Part shown: in pieces, positions 25,060 through 34,633 of the stretch
Numbering within the stretch: position 1 is the first letter of the stretch
Layout: every line of letters begins with the position of its first letter
Source: Anabaena azotica FACHB-119
Lineage (GTDB): Bacteria; Cyanobacteriota; Cyanobacteriia; Cyanobacteriales; Nostocaceae
Assembly: GCF_014697625.1 (NCBI RefSeq)
Contig: NZ_JACJSG010000028.1
Span: forward strand, 1 to 64,000
DNA: 64,000 nt
Reading direction: 5' to 3'
Notes under the pieces: model-generated
Told to the model about the DNA's origin: nothing
The model's database searches: none
Seen by the model: only the letters and a program-made list of their open reading frames with translations
Program-made: the position numbers and the translations under genes

Positions 25060-25312
25060 CTACGAACATACGTTAGGACATTGCTTAAATGCAGCATCCA
25101 CACAATCACGAAATGCTTCAAATTCATCCCACCGTTGCCTCATCCAGTTTTTGAGTACAAACCACCAACGTTCAATTTTGTTAAAATCGGGGGAATATGT
25201 GGGCAGATACCAGATTTCACATTGAGCTTCTGCCACAATTTCATTGATGAGTTGAGAACGATGAAAAGTTGCATTGTCAATGACAATTACATCACCTGGT
25301 TGCAACTGATTA
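25060..25312 (-). pseudogene. 3' fragment of an IS630-family transposase
   Basis: The frame reads LQPGDVIVIDNATFHRSQLI, AEAQCEIWYLPTYSPDFNKI, ERWWFVLKNWMRQRWDEFEAF. These are the second Asp (IDNATFH) and the Glu (FNKIERWW) of the IS630 DDE domain. The N-terminal half of the transposase is absent: upstream sequence on this strand is nadB. No inverted ends were identified. The insertion remnant abuts the nadB stop codon. Confidence 0.8.
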
Positions 25313-25313
25313 T

Positions 25314-26993
25314 TTAAGGACTGATAATCGGAGATTGTGACCACTGATGTTTCTGCACTAGTGTATGAACTTGCCAATCGGAATTCGGGGAGGGATAGTC
25401 TAAACGGTAATGTCCGCCACGGCTCTCGGTTCTAAAAGCAGCACTTTTGAGGATTAAATAAGCAATATCAAGTAAATTGCCAGTTTCTGCCCAGAGTCGC
25501 AATTGCTGATCAATATCAGAAAAATGAAAGCTGACTGGCTCGTTGGGGTATATAGATAAAAGAAACTGACTGAGAGGTAAAGCAGCAAAATCTTGTTGCC
25601 ACGATTCTACAGTAGCGATCGCCGCAGATAACGCAGACTGTTCTCGACAAATACCAGCACTTTGCCAAACTAAACGGGGTAACTTTTCTCGGAGTATGGC
25701 TAACTGTGCTTGCTGATTTTGCCAATCACGCTCATCAAGGTGAAATTCTTTTGTTGGTAGGGGTGGTGCTTGTGAGTCTAACTCCACATCAGCCAGCTTG
25801 ATATTTGCTAACTGCGCTCCAAATACGATACATTCCAACAGTGAATTACTCGCTAAACGATTAGCACCATGTACACCTGTACTAGCAGTTTCTCCCACCG
25901 CATACAACCCTGGTATATTAGTTTGATTCTGTAAATCGGTGGCAATTCCTCCCATCCAGTAATGGGCGGCTGGGGCTACGGGAATTGGTTCATGGAAAAC
26001 ATCTATGCCCCAACGCTGACACACCTTAACGATGTTGGGAAAACGTTGACGTATCTGATCTTCAGGGATGGGGCGCATATCTAACCACACATGGGCTGTG
26101 GCAGGATCTAAGGCAGTACGCTGCAAATGACTAAAGATTGCCCGACTAACTACATCTCTGGGCGCTAATTCTCCAGCCGGATGATAATCAAAAGCAAAGC
26201 GCCGCCCTTCATTGTCTACTAGGTGTGCGCCTTCGCCACGCACTGCTTCGCTGATGAGGAAACGGTCTGCACCAGGTTTAGTTAAGGCTGTGGGGTGAAA
26301 TTGGACAAATTCTAAATCGCGGAGAATTGCCCCAACCCGCCAAGCAATGGCGACTCCATCGCCAGTACTCACAGCCGGGTTGGTAGTTTGGGCGAATACC
26401 TGACCACCACCGCCAGTTGCTAAGACTATAGCCCCAGCCCGAATCCATTTAATTGTACCTTGATAAAATAGGCTAATTCCCTGACAATGACCCGTTTCCG
26501 GTTCCAGCCATAAACTCAAAGCCAAGGCTTGCTGAATTACTTGGATATTTTCCCGGCGTAATACTTGGGCGGTGAGGGTGGTTGTTACCTCTCGTCCTGT
26601 GGTATCGGCGGCGTGGAGAACACGGTTACGAGAATGGGCGGCTTCTAAAGTTAGGGCTAAAGCTGGCCCATGTCGGTCAAAAGCGACTCCTAAATTCACT
26701 AAAGATTTAATACAACTGGGGGCTTGTTCAGCTAAAAATTTGACGGCTGCAACATCACACAAACCCGCCCCTGCTTTGATTGTATCTTCAATGTGCAACG
26801 AAGGTGAATCATTTGGAGCGATCGCAGCTGCTATACCACCCTGCGCCCAATCACTAGCAGATAAAGCCACGGTTTCTTTGGTAATCAAACCTACTCGTAA
26901 CGATTCTGGCAGACACAATGCTGTGTATAGTCCAGCCGCACCAGCACCGACTACTAAAACATCAAATTGGCTAGGGATATCTATCTTGGACAA
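25314..26993 (-). CDS. nadB: L-aspartate oxidase
   Basis: 559 residues. FAD enzyme oxidising L-aspartate to iminoaspartate, the first step of de novo NAD synthesis. FAD site VVGAGAAGLYTALCLPE (~13-29), SDWAQGGIAAA, the active-site region EAAHSRNRVLHAADTTGREV, GGGGQVFAQTTNP, FVQFHPTAL, HYWMGGIATD and GANRLASNSLLECIVFG. The stop codon lies at the junction with the IS630 fragment, so the last few residues (SQSPIISP) may have been changed by the insertion; the catalytic core is intact. Confidence 0.95.
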   Translation of the reverse strand: MSKIDIPSQFDVLVVGAGAAGLYTALCLPESLRVGLITKETVALSASDWAQGGIAAAIAPNDSPSLHIEDTIKAGAGLCDVAAVKFLAEQAPSCIKSLVNLGVAFDRHGPALALTLEAAHSRNRVLHAADTTGREVTTTLTAQVLRRENIQVIQQALALSLWLEPETGHCQGISLFYQGTIKWIRAGAIVLATGGGGQVFAQTTNPAVSTGDGVAIAWRVGAILRDLEFVQFHPTALTKPGADRFLISEAVRGEGAHLVDNEGRRFAFDYHPAGELAPRDVVSRAIFSHLQRTALDPATAHVWLDMRPIPEDQIRQRFPNIVKVCQRWGIDVFHEPIPVAPAAHYWMGGIATDLQNQTNIPGLYAVGETASTGVHGANRLASNSLLECIVFGAQLANIKLADVELDSQAPPLPTKEFHLDERDWQNQQAQLAILREKLPRLVWQSAGICREQSALSAAIATVESWQQDFAALPLSQFLLSIYPNEPVSFHFSDIDQQLRLWAETGNLLDIAYLILKSAAFRTESRGGHYRLDYPSPNSDWQVHTLVQKHQWSQSPIISP

Positions 26994-26999
26994 TGTTAG

Positions 27000-27082
27000 G
27001 AATTTGGGTAATGGGTAATGGGTAGTGGGTAATGGGTAATGGGTAATTTTGAATCACCAATTACCAATTACCAATTACCTAT
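27000..27082. repeat. GGTAATG/TACCAAT heptamer arrays
   Basis: A GGTAATG array followed by the complementary ATTACCA array gives a potential long hairpin between nadB and psbU. Confidence 0.7.
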
Positions 27083-27098
27083 TCCCTTCTTTAATAAT

Positions 27099-27137
27099 AA
27101 GACTCCCACCCCCTGGGATAGAGAGTGGGTGAGTCTT
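27099..27137 (-). terminator. Probable psbU terminator
   Basis: On the minus strand AAGACTCACCCAC pairs with GGGTGGGAGTCTT across an ~11-base loop and is followed by ATTATTAAAG. It lies 24 bases after the psbU stop. Confidence 0.55.
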
Positions 27138-27160
27138 GTTGACGGTAAATACAAAAGGAG

Positions 27161-27616
27161 TTATCTGTAGATACCGTTGTTAAAGCGATCGTCACCTTCG
27201 TTAAAGGCTGGTTCTAGTTCTGTGACTGTGAAGTTATCAAAATTAGCTTGTAAGATTTGTTTTTGGCGATCGCTCAATCCTGGTAGATTCAATACATCCT
27301 CTACCTTAGAGTAAGGAGCATTCTTGATAATTTTCTTAGCCAGAGTGGGATATAACCCTGGATATTGTTGGAATGCTCTTACATTGGTATTGTTTAAATC
27401 GATTTTTTTCCCAAATTCTGTTGCTAGTTTTGCATCTGCTCGATTTAATCGTTCAGCTTCAACAGCTAAAACTGGTACTTGCGGAACCAAAAAACTTTGT
27501 AAACTAGCAGCTTGGGCAACTTGAGTTGTTCCCAACCATCCCCAGCAGCCTAGCAACAAACTAAATACTGTTAATAAACGCACCAATCCTTTCACGATTT
27601 TTCTTCCTCTTTCCAT
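27161..27616 (-). CDS. psbU: Photosystem II 12 kDa extrinsic protein
   Basis: 151 residues from ATG 27616. Signal sequence with hydrophobic LVRLLTVFSLLLGCWGWLG and cleavage after VAQA, then a mature helix-hairpin-helix protein: LNNTNVRAFQQYPGLYPTLA, VEDVLNLPGLSDRQKQIL. PsbU binds the lumenal face of photosystem II and stabilises the oxygen-evolving cluster. It is single-copy and its length fits the family. Confidence 0.95.
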   Translation of the reverse strand: MERGRKIVKGLVRLLTVFSLLLGCWGWLGTTQVAQAASLQSFLVPQVPVLAVEAERLNRADAKLATEFGKKIDLNNTNVRAFQQYPGLYPTLAKKIIKNAPYSKVEDVLNLPGLSDRQKQILQANFDNFTVTELEPAFNEGDDRFNNGIYR

Positions 27617-27623
27617 CAAAAAC

Positions 27624-28067
27624 AGTTATCAGTTATCAGTTATCAGTTATCAGTTATCAGTTAAATGCTTGGGGGAAACACCGTACCAATTGCTGGTAGG
27701 CGTTGGTAGTTGGTAAAGCACCATATACCCTTGCTGACTGTTGACCCTTACGGGTACTCTTCCCTTCGGGACGCTAACGCGAACGAGAACCCCTTCGGGG
27801 AACGATAGTTGCTTTCCGACGCAAGGCGACAGGAACGCACTATCTCACTGTTCACTGTTGACTGTTCACTGATATGGCTCATTCATCACACAGCAGCCAT
27901 CAGAAACTAATATACAGCTTATTAATGGCCACTATGTTTGATGTTTGTCAGTTGACAGGTGATAGGTGATAGGTGACAGGTGATAGGTGACAGGTGACAG
28001 TTGTTCCTTTTCCCCTTTCCCCTTTCCCTTTCCCCTTTCCCCTTTCCCCTTTCACCAGCCCCCAGCC
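27624..28067. other. Repeat-rich intergenic region
   Basis: TTATCAG heptamers (27624-27662), a GGGACGCTAACGCGAACG-type Nostoc repeat with hairpin CCCTTCGGG...CCCCTTCGGGG (27762-27808), GTGACAG/GTGATAG heptamers (27954-27998) and CCCCTTT heptamers (28009-28052). No supported gene. Confidence 0.65.
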
Positions 28068-28847
28068 TCATGCTGTCAAAGCGGCTATTAAAAATAAGCT
28101 GTCTACTAAGATTGTGCTTAAAACTGCGCCACCAAAGGCGTACCAGTGTCGCTGCTTTTGATTTAAGGATATGGTTCCTGCTATTAGTAGTCCTAAACCA
28201 AGAATCACTGCCCAGGTTATACCCCAAGGTGTTTGCACTTGACTAACGGCTGATTGCAAGATTGGTGAGACGTTGGCGGGTTCTACTAGCATGATTTGCC
28301 GCCAGTAGGGCATTAAATCTACTACATAAAAATACACATCTGTTAAAACTGTGCCGAGTAGGGAACCTAGATAAAACCAATTGCCTACTTTGCCCCAATT
28401 GCGGAACAAGCACCAGCAAGCAAAAGGTAGCCCTATAGACTCTACTGGTAAGTGCCATAAGGGTTCCCAACGTAGCCAACCCCAGTAAATTCCGCCTGCT
28501 AGCCAACTCCAACTAAAGCCTAAAAGTAAATCCCCCCATACATAGGTTGCAGGACGGGACATTAATTTAAAACTGAGCCATACCCAAAATCCTGTCATCG
28601 CTAAACTCAAAGCTGGTAGCGATCGCACTAATGGCGCTTCTATAAATACTGGCACTGATACTAGAAACACTGCTGCTGCAAACACTAGCCAAGTTTGCCT
28701 AGCAACCAAGGCTAAGGGCAATGAAGGAGAGGCTTGTAAGGTAGATTCCAATTCTCTAATATTTTTCTGCCCAGCGTCGCTTTGCTGTAATTCTGTAATC
28801 ACCGGAGTGGTAGAAGCTGCGTAAGAAGCCAATGTATTATTAATCAA
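28068..28847 (-). CDS. DUF3120 membrane protein
   Basis: 259 residues. After ~50 soluble residues there are about six to seven hydrophobic helices, for example LVFAAAVFLVSVPVFIEAPL, DLLLGFSWSWLAGGIYWGWL, LGSLLGTVLTDVYFYVVDLM and YAFGGAVLSTILVDSLFLIA. The tryptophan-rich GGIYWGWLRWEPLWHLPVES is typical of this cyanobacterial family. Function unknown; thylakoid or plasma membrane. Confidence 0.8.
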   Translation of the reverse strand: MINNTLASYAASTTPVITELQQSDAGQKNIRELESTLQASPSLPLALVARQTWLVFAAAVFLVSVPVFIEAPLVRSLPALSLAMTGFWVWLSFKLMSRPATYVWGDLLLGFSWSWLAGGIYWGWLRWEPLWHLPVESIGLPFACWCLFRNWGKVGNWFYLGSLLGTVLTDVYFYVVDLMPYWRQIMLVEPANVSPILQSAVSQVQTPWGITWAVILGLGLLIAGTISLNQKQRHWYAFGGAVLSTILVDSLFLIAALTA

Positions 28848-28927
28848 AGTTTTAATAATTGTTACTAATCTTTATATTACTCAAAATACTGTCTTCAAGT
28901 ATCCCCCTGGGGGGCATATTTATCATA

Positions 28928-29165
28928 CCATGAGTGGAGAGGGGGAGTGGGGGAAGATGGGGGAGATGAGGGAGTGGGGGGAGATGGGGGAGATGAGGGA
29001 GATGAGGGAGATGGGGGAGATGAGGGAGATGAGGGAGTGGGGGGAAAATAACTATGAACTAATGACTATTGACTATGGACTAATGACTATGGACTATGGA
29101 CTAATGACTATTGACTATGGACTATGGACTAATGACTATTGACTATGGACTAATGACTAATGTGT
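28928..29165. repeat. Nonamer and heptamer repeat block upstream of uppP
   Basis: GGGAGATGA/GGGGGAGAT units (28938-29044) are followed by ACTATGG, ACTAATG and ACTATTG heptamers (29050-29162). The first block can be read as a low-complexity frame, but it is not a gene. Confidence 0.8.
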
Positions 29166-29241
29166 TATTTTCCTGCGAGCTTATATAGTTAGCTGTTAGT
29201 TTATTTAATTGTTTGTGGTTATAGCGATCGCAGGTAAAGTG

Positions 29242-30204
29242 ATGACTTTATTCAAACGTCAATGGTTCTTGCTAATTAGTGCAGTATCGGCGGTTTTGTC
29301 GATAGTTGTGTTTCCTTTAGAGGTTTTTAGCGCCCCTCCTGACTCGGTAGGTACTGGGGTGCAGCAAATGAATGTTTTGCAAGCGATTGTTTTGGGTTTT
29401 GTTCAGGGAATCACCGAATTTCTACCAATCAGTAGTACAGCACACCTGAAAGTTGTACCTGTCGCCTTGGGTTGGGGTGATCCGGGGGTGGCTTTCACGG
29501 CTATCATCCAGTTGGGGAGTATTGCGGCTGTGCTGTGGTATTTTTGGGGGGATTTGTCAAGAATTATTAAGGGAGCGGCAGGAGCGATCGCTCTCAAAGA
29601 TTACAACAATTATGATTTGCGGCTATCTTTAGGGATTATTTTGGGAACGATACCCATTGTTTTCTTGGGATTACTAATTAAAATATTTGTCCCGGACTTT
29701 GATAATTCACCGATCAGAAGTTTAGGTGCGATCGCGATCGCCTCGATAGCAATGTCTGTATTATTGGGACTAGCAGAAAAATTAGGCAAACGTCAGCGAG
29801 ATTTTGAACATCTGACAATGCAAGATGGGTTGTTGATGGGTTTAGCCCAATCACTGGCTTTAATTCCCGGTGTCTCTCGTTCTGGTTCCACCTTGACTAG
29901 TGGGTTATTTATGAGCTTACAACGAGAAACAGCCGCGAGATTCTCGTTTTTACTGGGGATACCCGCTATTACTTTAGCCGGGTTAGTGGAATTAAAAGAC
30001 GTTTTAGGCGCAGGTATAGGAGATGGGGCGATAATTCCCCTAATTGCCGGAGTGATTTCTGCTACTATTTTTTCCTATATTGCGATCGCTGGATTATTAC
30101 GCTTTCTCAAAACCCAAAGTACTTGGGTGTTCATTTGGTATCGACTAGTTTTTGGTGTAGCGATTTTAGGAGCAATTAGCGCTGGAGTGTTGAAGAATAG
30201 TTAG
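29242..30204 (+). CDS. uppP: Undecaprenyl-diphosphatase
   Basis: 320 residues from ATG 29242; an upstream TTG at 29209 is less likely. UppP/BacA recycles the C55 lipid carrier for peptidoglycan synthesis. Signature 1 VLGFVQGITEFLPISSTAHL and signature 2 LIPGVSRSGSTLTSGLFM are complete; about eight transmembrane helices. An extra N-terminal hydrophobic segment (FLLISAVSAVLSIVVFPLEV) precedes the canonical start MNVLQAIVLGF, as seen in other cyanobacterial copies. Confidence 0.93.
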   Translation: MTLFKRQWFLLISAVSAVLSIVVFPLEVFSAPPDSVGTGVQQMNVLQAIVLGFVQGITEFLPISSTAHLKVVPVALGWGDPGVAFTAIIQLGSIAAVLWYFWGDLSRIIKGAAGAIALKDYNNYDLRLSLGIILGTIPIVFLGLLIKIFVPDFDNSPIRSLGAIAIASIAMSVLLGLAEKLGKRQRDFEHLTMQDGLLMGLAQSLALIPGVSRSGSTLTSGLFMSLQRETAARFSFLLGIPAITLAGLVELKDVLGAGIGDGAIIPLIAGVISATIFSYIAIAGLLRFLKTQSTWVFIWYRLVFGVAILGAISAGVLKNS

Positions 30205-30211
30205 GTACTCA

Positions 30212-30323
30212 ATCAGTTATCAGTTATTAGTTATCAGTTGTCAGGTTATTTCCACTGTTCACTGTTCACTGATAACTGTTCACTGACATACCAATCCCCA
30301 ATCCCCAATCCCCAATCCCAGCC
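30212..30323. repeat. Heptamer arrays (TTATCAG, CACTGTT, CCCAATC)
   Basis: Three successive heptamer arrays between uppP and the TIGR03279 gene. Confidence 0.7.
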
Positions 30324-30354
30324 TAAGCTACTATCTTTGGCTGCAACTCGGTAT

Positions 30355-30377
30355 CATTAAGTAGTGACTACTTAATG
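30355..30377. promoter_or_regulatory. Perfect 10-bp inverted repeat upstream of the TIGR03279 gene
   Basis: CATTAAGTAG, three bases (TGA), CTACTTAATG, ending 19 bases before ATG 30397. Its size, symmetry and position fit a dimeric repressor operator; no T tail makes it unlikely to be a terminator. Confidence 0.5.
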
Positions 30378-30396
30378 AATAGTTGGCTTTTGACTC

Positions 30397-31737
30397 ATGG
30401 CTGGTATTCTTCCTGCCCGTATTACTAAGGTTATACCTGATTCTATTGCTGCTGAGATTGGCTTTGAGGCGGGCGATGCTATTGTAGCTATTAATGGTAC
30501 ACCACCCCGCGATTTAATCGATTATAAATTTTTATGTTCTGATGAGTTTCTAGAACTAGAAGTTTTGGATGCCAAGGGCAAAACTCATCATATAGAAATT
30601 GAAAAGGATTATGACGAAGACCTGGGATTAGAATTTGAAACTGCCTTGTTTGATGGTCTGATTCAGTGCAATAATCGCTGTCCGTTTTGTTTTATCGACC
30701 AGCAACCCCCAGGGAAGCGTTCTAGTTTATATTTAAAAGATGATGATTATCGCTTGAGCTTTTTGTATGGCTCCTATTTAACTCTGACCAATTTACCGGA
30801 GAGGGAATGGCGCAGGATTGAACAGATGCGTCTTTCTCCGTTGTATGTGTCCGTTCATGCTACGGAACCAGATGTGAGAGTTAGACTGCTCAAAAATCCT
30901 CGTGCGGCGCAAATCTTGGAGCAGTTGCGATGGTTCCAAGAAAGAAGATTGCAAATTCATGCTCAAGTAGTTGTGTGTCCAGGTATAAATGATGGCAAAC
31001 ATCTGGAACAAACGCTAAGGGATTTAACATCATTTTATGATGGGGATGTGCCTACAGTTGCTTCGATTGCAGTTGTCCCGGTTGGCTTAACTAGATTTCG
31101 TCCCGCAGAAGACGAACTCATACCTGTGAGTAGAGAAAAAGCTCAGGAAGTGATTGCACAAGTGCGATCGCTGACTCAAGAATTTCGTCGCCAATTCGGT
31201 TCTAATGTAGCTTGGTTAGCCGACGAATGGTTTTTGATTGCGGGTGAGGAATTACCCAGCGAAGCCGAGTACGAAGAATATCCACAAATTGATAATGGTG
31301 TAGGTTCGATTCGGTTATTTCTCAAACAATTTGCTGAGACTGCGGCAGAATTATTACCAGCAAAAATTGACCCTCCTAGAAAGTTAACTTGGGTAGTTGG
31401 TAATGCTGTAGAAAAAGCTTTTCAACCAATTCTGGAAAGCTTAAATTCTGTGGAAGGTTTGGAAGTAAAGATGATGGCTCTAGCTAGCGATTACTGGGGA
31501 CAAGCTATTAGTGTTACCGGATTAATCACAGGTCATGATTTGCTTTTAAATCTCCAAGGGCAAGATTTAGGCGCTGGAATTTTGTTACCTCAAGTGATGC
31601 TCAAACATGGAGAGCTAGTATTTCTAGATGATATGAGTGTAGAGGAAGTAGCTCGACAATTACAAACAAAAATTTTCCCAGTCGCCGGAGTAGAGGAACT
31701 GATAAATACTTGCATTACTGATAGTGTAAGCGTTTAA
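30397..31737 (+). CDS. PDZ / radical-SAM-like protein (TIGR03279 family, DUF512)
   Basis: 446 residues. N-terminal PDZ-like domain (ITKVIPDSIAAEIGFEAGDA), then a radical-SAM-like iron-sulphur motif CNNRCPFCFIDQQPPGKR (cysteines in CxxxCxxC spacing) and LKDDDYRLSFLYGSYLTLTN, and a C-terminal DUF512 domain. TIGR03279 is a conserved oxidoreductase-like family of cyanobacteria and some clostridia; its substrate is unknown. A perfect palindrome lies upstream. Confidence 0.88.
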   Translation: MAGILPARITKVIPDSIAAEIGFEAGDAIVAINGTPPRDLIDYKFLCSDEFLELEVLDAKGKTHHIEIEKDYDEDLGLEFETALFDGLIQCNNRCPFCFIDQQPPGKRSSLYLKDDDYRLSFLYGSYLTLTNLPEREWRRIEQMRLSPLYVSVHATEPDVRVRLLKNPRAAQILEQLRWFQERRLQIHAQVVVCPGINDGKHLEQTLRDLTSFYDGDVPTVASIAVVPVGLTRFRPAEDELIPVSREKAQEVIAQVRSLTQEFRRQFGSNVAWLADEWFLIAGEELPSEAEYEEYPQIDNGVGSIRLFLKQFAETAAELLPAKIDPPRKLTWVVGNAVEKAFQPILESLNSVEGLEVKMMALASDYWGQAISVTGLITGHDLLLNLQGQDLGAGILLPQVMLKHGELVFLDDMSVEEVARQLQTKIFPVAGVEELINTCITDSVSV

Positions 31738-31828
31738 ATCTTCAATATCAGTCGTTTTGCCGATGTACATTACTGTTGATTTACCTCATAAATAATAATT
31801 AGTAATTAATTAGCAGGGGAGATATATA

Positions 31829-34633
31829 GTGAAGAATCGCCGGAAAATCAATCAAGAAAATCACAAATTGCCGATTAAGAAAATAGGATTCTTCATTTTT
31901 TCTCTACAACTAATTATTTTAAATTATGTGAATATTTTGGCAGCAAATGCGGCAGCACAAAAACCAGTTTTGAGTGTAGTGCAAAGTCAAGAAAATGCCC
32001 AACATTGGGCAGGAATTACCAAACGCTTAGAAAGTATTGGTGTAGAATATTGCGTCATTCCTCTGGCGAGTGTGAAGAATGTGGCAGATTGGGGCGATCG
32101 CCGCATATTATTCTTACCCAATATCGAAACCTTAACACCAACCCAAGCGATCGCCTTAGAAGAATGGACAAGTAAAGGCGGGAACCTCATTGCTAGCGGC
32201 CCCGTGGGTAGTCTCTCCACCCCAGGAGTCCGCCAATTATTAAAAACCCTCTTAGGCGGCTATTGGGGATTTAGCCTTCAGGATAAACAACCGCTCAAAC
32301 CGCCAACAAAAACAACTTATTCCTGGGTGAATAACAAAGGACTCTTCGGTAGCGTGCATGGCGGTGTTTTGATACCCAATAATACTACTAGTCAAGCTGT
32401 GGCAGTGTGGAACTCCGCAGGTAATCCCGCCGCCGTCGTCTCAACTGAGCGTTCTACATTATTGGGCTGGCGCTGGGGTGCAAATACAGTTTCCACCACA
32501 GAATTAGATAGTGCTTGGTTAAAAGCTGCACTCAATCGTCACTCATCATCCAACAATACCAAAAAAATAGCTGGCGGTTCGCCCAATTGCTCTACAAATG
32601 TAGCATCGGTAGCAAGTGAGCCAAGGAGTAGGGGTGTAGGGGTGCAGGGGAGCAGGGGTGTAGGGGTGCAAGGGGGTAGGGGTGTAGGGGTGCAAGGGGG
32701 TAGGGGTGTGGGAGTGCAGACGAGCAATATTCCTTCCCCAACGCCATCTGCTTCGCCAGCGCCGACTGCTTCGCCTGCACCTCAAGAAGCCATAGACCAA
32801 CTAGAACAACAAGTACGTTGGGATGTTGCGCCTCATTCTAATGCACCGATCGCAGCTAATGAAGCGATCGCTCTCCAACAAGAACTAGAAAATCTCATTG
32901 GACGAGTCGAAAGCGCCCATTTAGCGGCATTGGTGAATGATGGTAATGCCTATAACTCTCAGTCTACGAAAGCAGAAGTCGCCACATCCACCACCTTGTT
33001 AACTCCCATCCCTAACAAAGAGCAAGTTCTAGCACAGGCCAGAACAATAGCCACAAACATACCTCAGTTAATTGCCAATAAAAATTATGCGCTGGCTCGT
33101 CAACAATGGCTCACAGCTAGAAACAATCTGTGGAAGCAGTTTCCTACAGAACGCAGATTAGCACCCGCCGAAATCCGTGCAGTGTGGTTAGACAGGGGAA
33201 CCATTGTCCGTGCTGGTAGCGAAGCGGAGTTAGCCAAAATCTTTGACCGTTTGGCACAAGCGGGAATCAATACTATCTTTTTTGAAACAGTCAACGCTGG
33301 CTATACCATTTACCCCAGCAAAGTTGCACCGCAGCAAAACCCACTAATTCGCGGTTGGAACCCCTTGTCCTCTGGGGTGAAACTAGCCCATGAGCGAGGG
33401 ATGGAAATTCACGCTTGGGTTTGGACATTCGCAGCCGGAAATCAGCGTCATAATCAAATACTCAACATTGACCCCAATTATCCTGGCCCTGTTTTGGCTG
33501 CTCATCCTGACTGGGCAAACTACGACCAACAAGGGAGAATGATTCCCTCCGGTCAAACCAAGCCTTTCTTCGACCCAGCCAATCCCGAATTACGTCAGTA
33601 TTTACTCAAACTTTACCAAGAGATTGTCACTGAATATAAAGTAGACGGTTTACAGTTAGACTATATCCGCTATCCCTTTCAAGACTCAGCCGCCGGACGC
33701 AGTTACGGCTACGGTCAAGCAGCCAGAACGCAGTTTCAACAATTGACAGGCGTAGATCCGATGAAGATTACTCCTAGTCAAGCGCAATTGTGGCAGCAGT
33801 GGACAACATTCCGTACCCAACAAGTTGATACTTTTGTCAAGCAAGTTTCCCAAATGTTGCGTCAGCAGCGCCGAGACTTAACTTTATCTGTGGCTGTTTT
33901 TCCTCTACCAGAATCAGAACGTATCCAAAAGATTCAACAGCATTGGGAAGTTTGGGCTAGGCAGGGGGATGTGGATTTAGTTATTCCTATGACCTATGCT
34001 CAAGATACGGTACGTTTCCAAACTCTAGCAAAACCTTGGATAGCTTCGTCACAACTAGGTTCGGCTTTGCTCATACCCGGCATTCGCTTACTTTCCTTAC
34101 CAACATTAGGTGCATTTGACCAACTACAACTGGTACGAGACTTGCCAGTGAGTGGTTTTGCACTGTTCGCAGCTGAAAATTTGCATAATGATCTGCATAG
34201 GCTGTTTGTTAATACTCAAGGAAAACTGCAATCTGCAATTAGTGAACCCCTGCCTCATCGTCAACCTTTCCAGAGTGCTGTTGCCCGTTATATTAATTTA
34301 AGGCGTGAATGGCAGTTGATCCTACAAAGTGATCAAGCACAAATAACTGATAAAACCATTCCCGATTTTTATAGTCAGGCTGAAATTCTCCAGAATGCTT
34401 TAACTCAACTGGCAACTGCACCTTCTGCCAGTAAATTAGTGACAGCAAAAGCTAATTTGAACCGATTTCAATCACTATTTCGAGTCTGGATGCGTCAACA
34501 AAAGATGGAAAATAGCTATCAAATTAGAGCCTGGGAAAATCGCTTGACGAGTATAGAAAGACTATTGCGTTATGGTGAACAGCAATTAGAGCTTAGTTCT
34601 CAGCAAAATGCTGATATAGCGGGTGACAGGTGA
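31829..34633 (+). CDS. GHL10-type glycoside hydrolase-like protein
   Basis: 934 residues from GTG 31829 (AGGGGAG upstream). An N-terminal hydrophobic segment (IGFFIFSLQLIILNYVNILA) suggests export. The GHL10/DUF187 barrel (~450-770) shows EIRAVWLDRGTIV, GINTIFFETVNAGYTIYPSK, GMEIHAWVWTFAAGN and KVDGLQLDYIRYPFQD. Catalysis on a glycan, probably cell envelope, is inferred. Residues ~265-300 are an odd GVGVQGGRGVGVQ tract encoded by intergenic-type repeat DNA, followed by a TPSPSAPTAS linker. A helical C-terminal domain (~830-925) follows the barrel. Confidence 0.85.
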   Translation: MKNRRKINQENHKLPIKKIGFFIFSLQLIILNYVNILAANAAAQKPVLSVVQSQENAQHWAGITKRLESIGVEYCVIPLASVKNVADWGDRRILFLPNIETLTPTQAIALEEWTSKGGNLIASGPVGSLSTPGVRQLLKTLLGGYWGFSLQDKQPLKPPTKTTYSWVNNKGLFGSVHGGVLIPNNTTSQAVAVWNSAGNPAAVVSTERSTLLGWRWGANTVSTTELDSAWLKAALNRHSSSNNTKKIAGGSPNCSTNVASVASEPRSRGVGVQGSRGVGVQGGRGVGVQGGRGVGVQTSNIPSPTPSASPAPTASPAPQEAIDQLEQQVRWDVAPHSNAPIAANEAIALQQELENLIGRVESAHLAALVNDGNAYNSQSTKAEVATSTTLLTPIPNKEQVLAQARTIATNIPQLIANKNYALARQQWLTARNNLWKQFPTERRLAPAEIRAVWLDRGTIVRAGSEAELAKIFDRLAQAGINTIFFETVNAGYTIYPSKVAPQQNPLIRGWNPLSSGVKLAHERGMEIHAWVWTFAAGNQRHNQILNIDPNYPGPVLAAHPDWANYDQQGRMIPSGQTKPFFDPANPELRQYLLKLYQEIVTEYKVDGLQLDYIRYPFQDSAAGRSYGYGQAARTQFQQLTGVDPMKITPSQAQLWQQWTTFRTQQVDTFVKQVSQMLRQQRRDLTLSVAVFPLPESERIQKIQQHWEVWARQGDVDLVIPMTYAQDTVRFQTLAKPWIASSQLGSALLIPGIRLLSLPTLGAFDQLQLVRDLPVSGFALFAAENLHNDLHRLFVNTQGKLQSAISEPLPHRQPFQSAVARYINLRREWQLILQSDQAQITDKTIPDFYSQAEILQNALTQLATAPSASKLVTAKANLNRFQSLFRVWMRQQKMENSYQIRAWENRLTSIERLLRYGEQQLELSSQQNADIAGDR
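32625..32715 (+). repeat. G-rich tandem repeat inside the GHL10 gene
   Basis: Units of GGGGTGTAGGGGTGCA(G/A)GGG, ~24 bases, about four times, kept in frame with the host protein as RGVGVQG(G/S). The same class of repeat is otherwise intergenic. Confidence 0.8.

Noticed and set aside
28930..29142. Frame MSGEGEWGKMGEMREWGEMG...
   Set aside because: Wholly encoded by tandem repeat DNA; not a gene.
30673..30725. Idea that the TIGR03279 protein is a classical radical-SAM enzyme
   Set aside because: The cysteine spacing supports an Fe-S site, but the other family features were not all visible, so only radical-SAM-like is stated.
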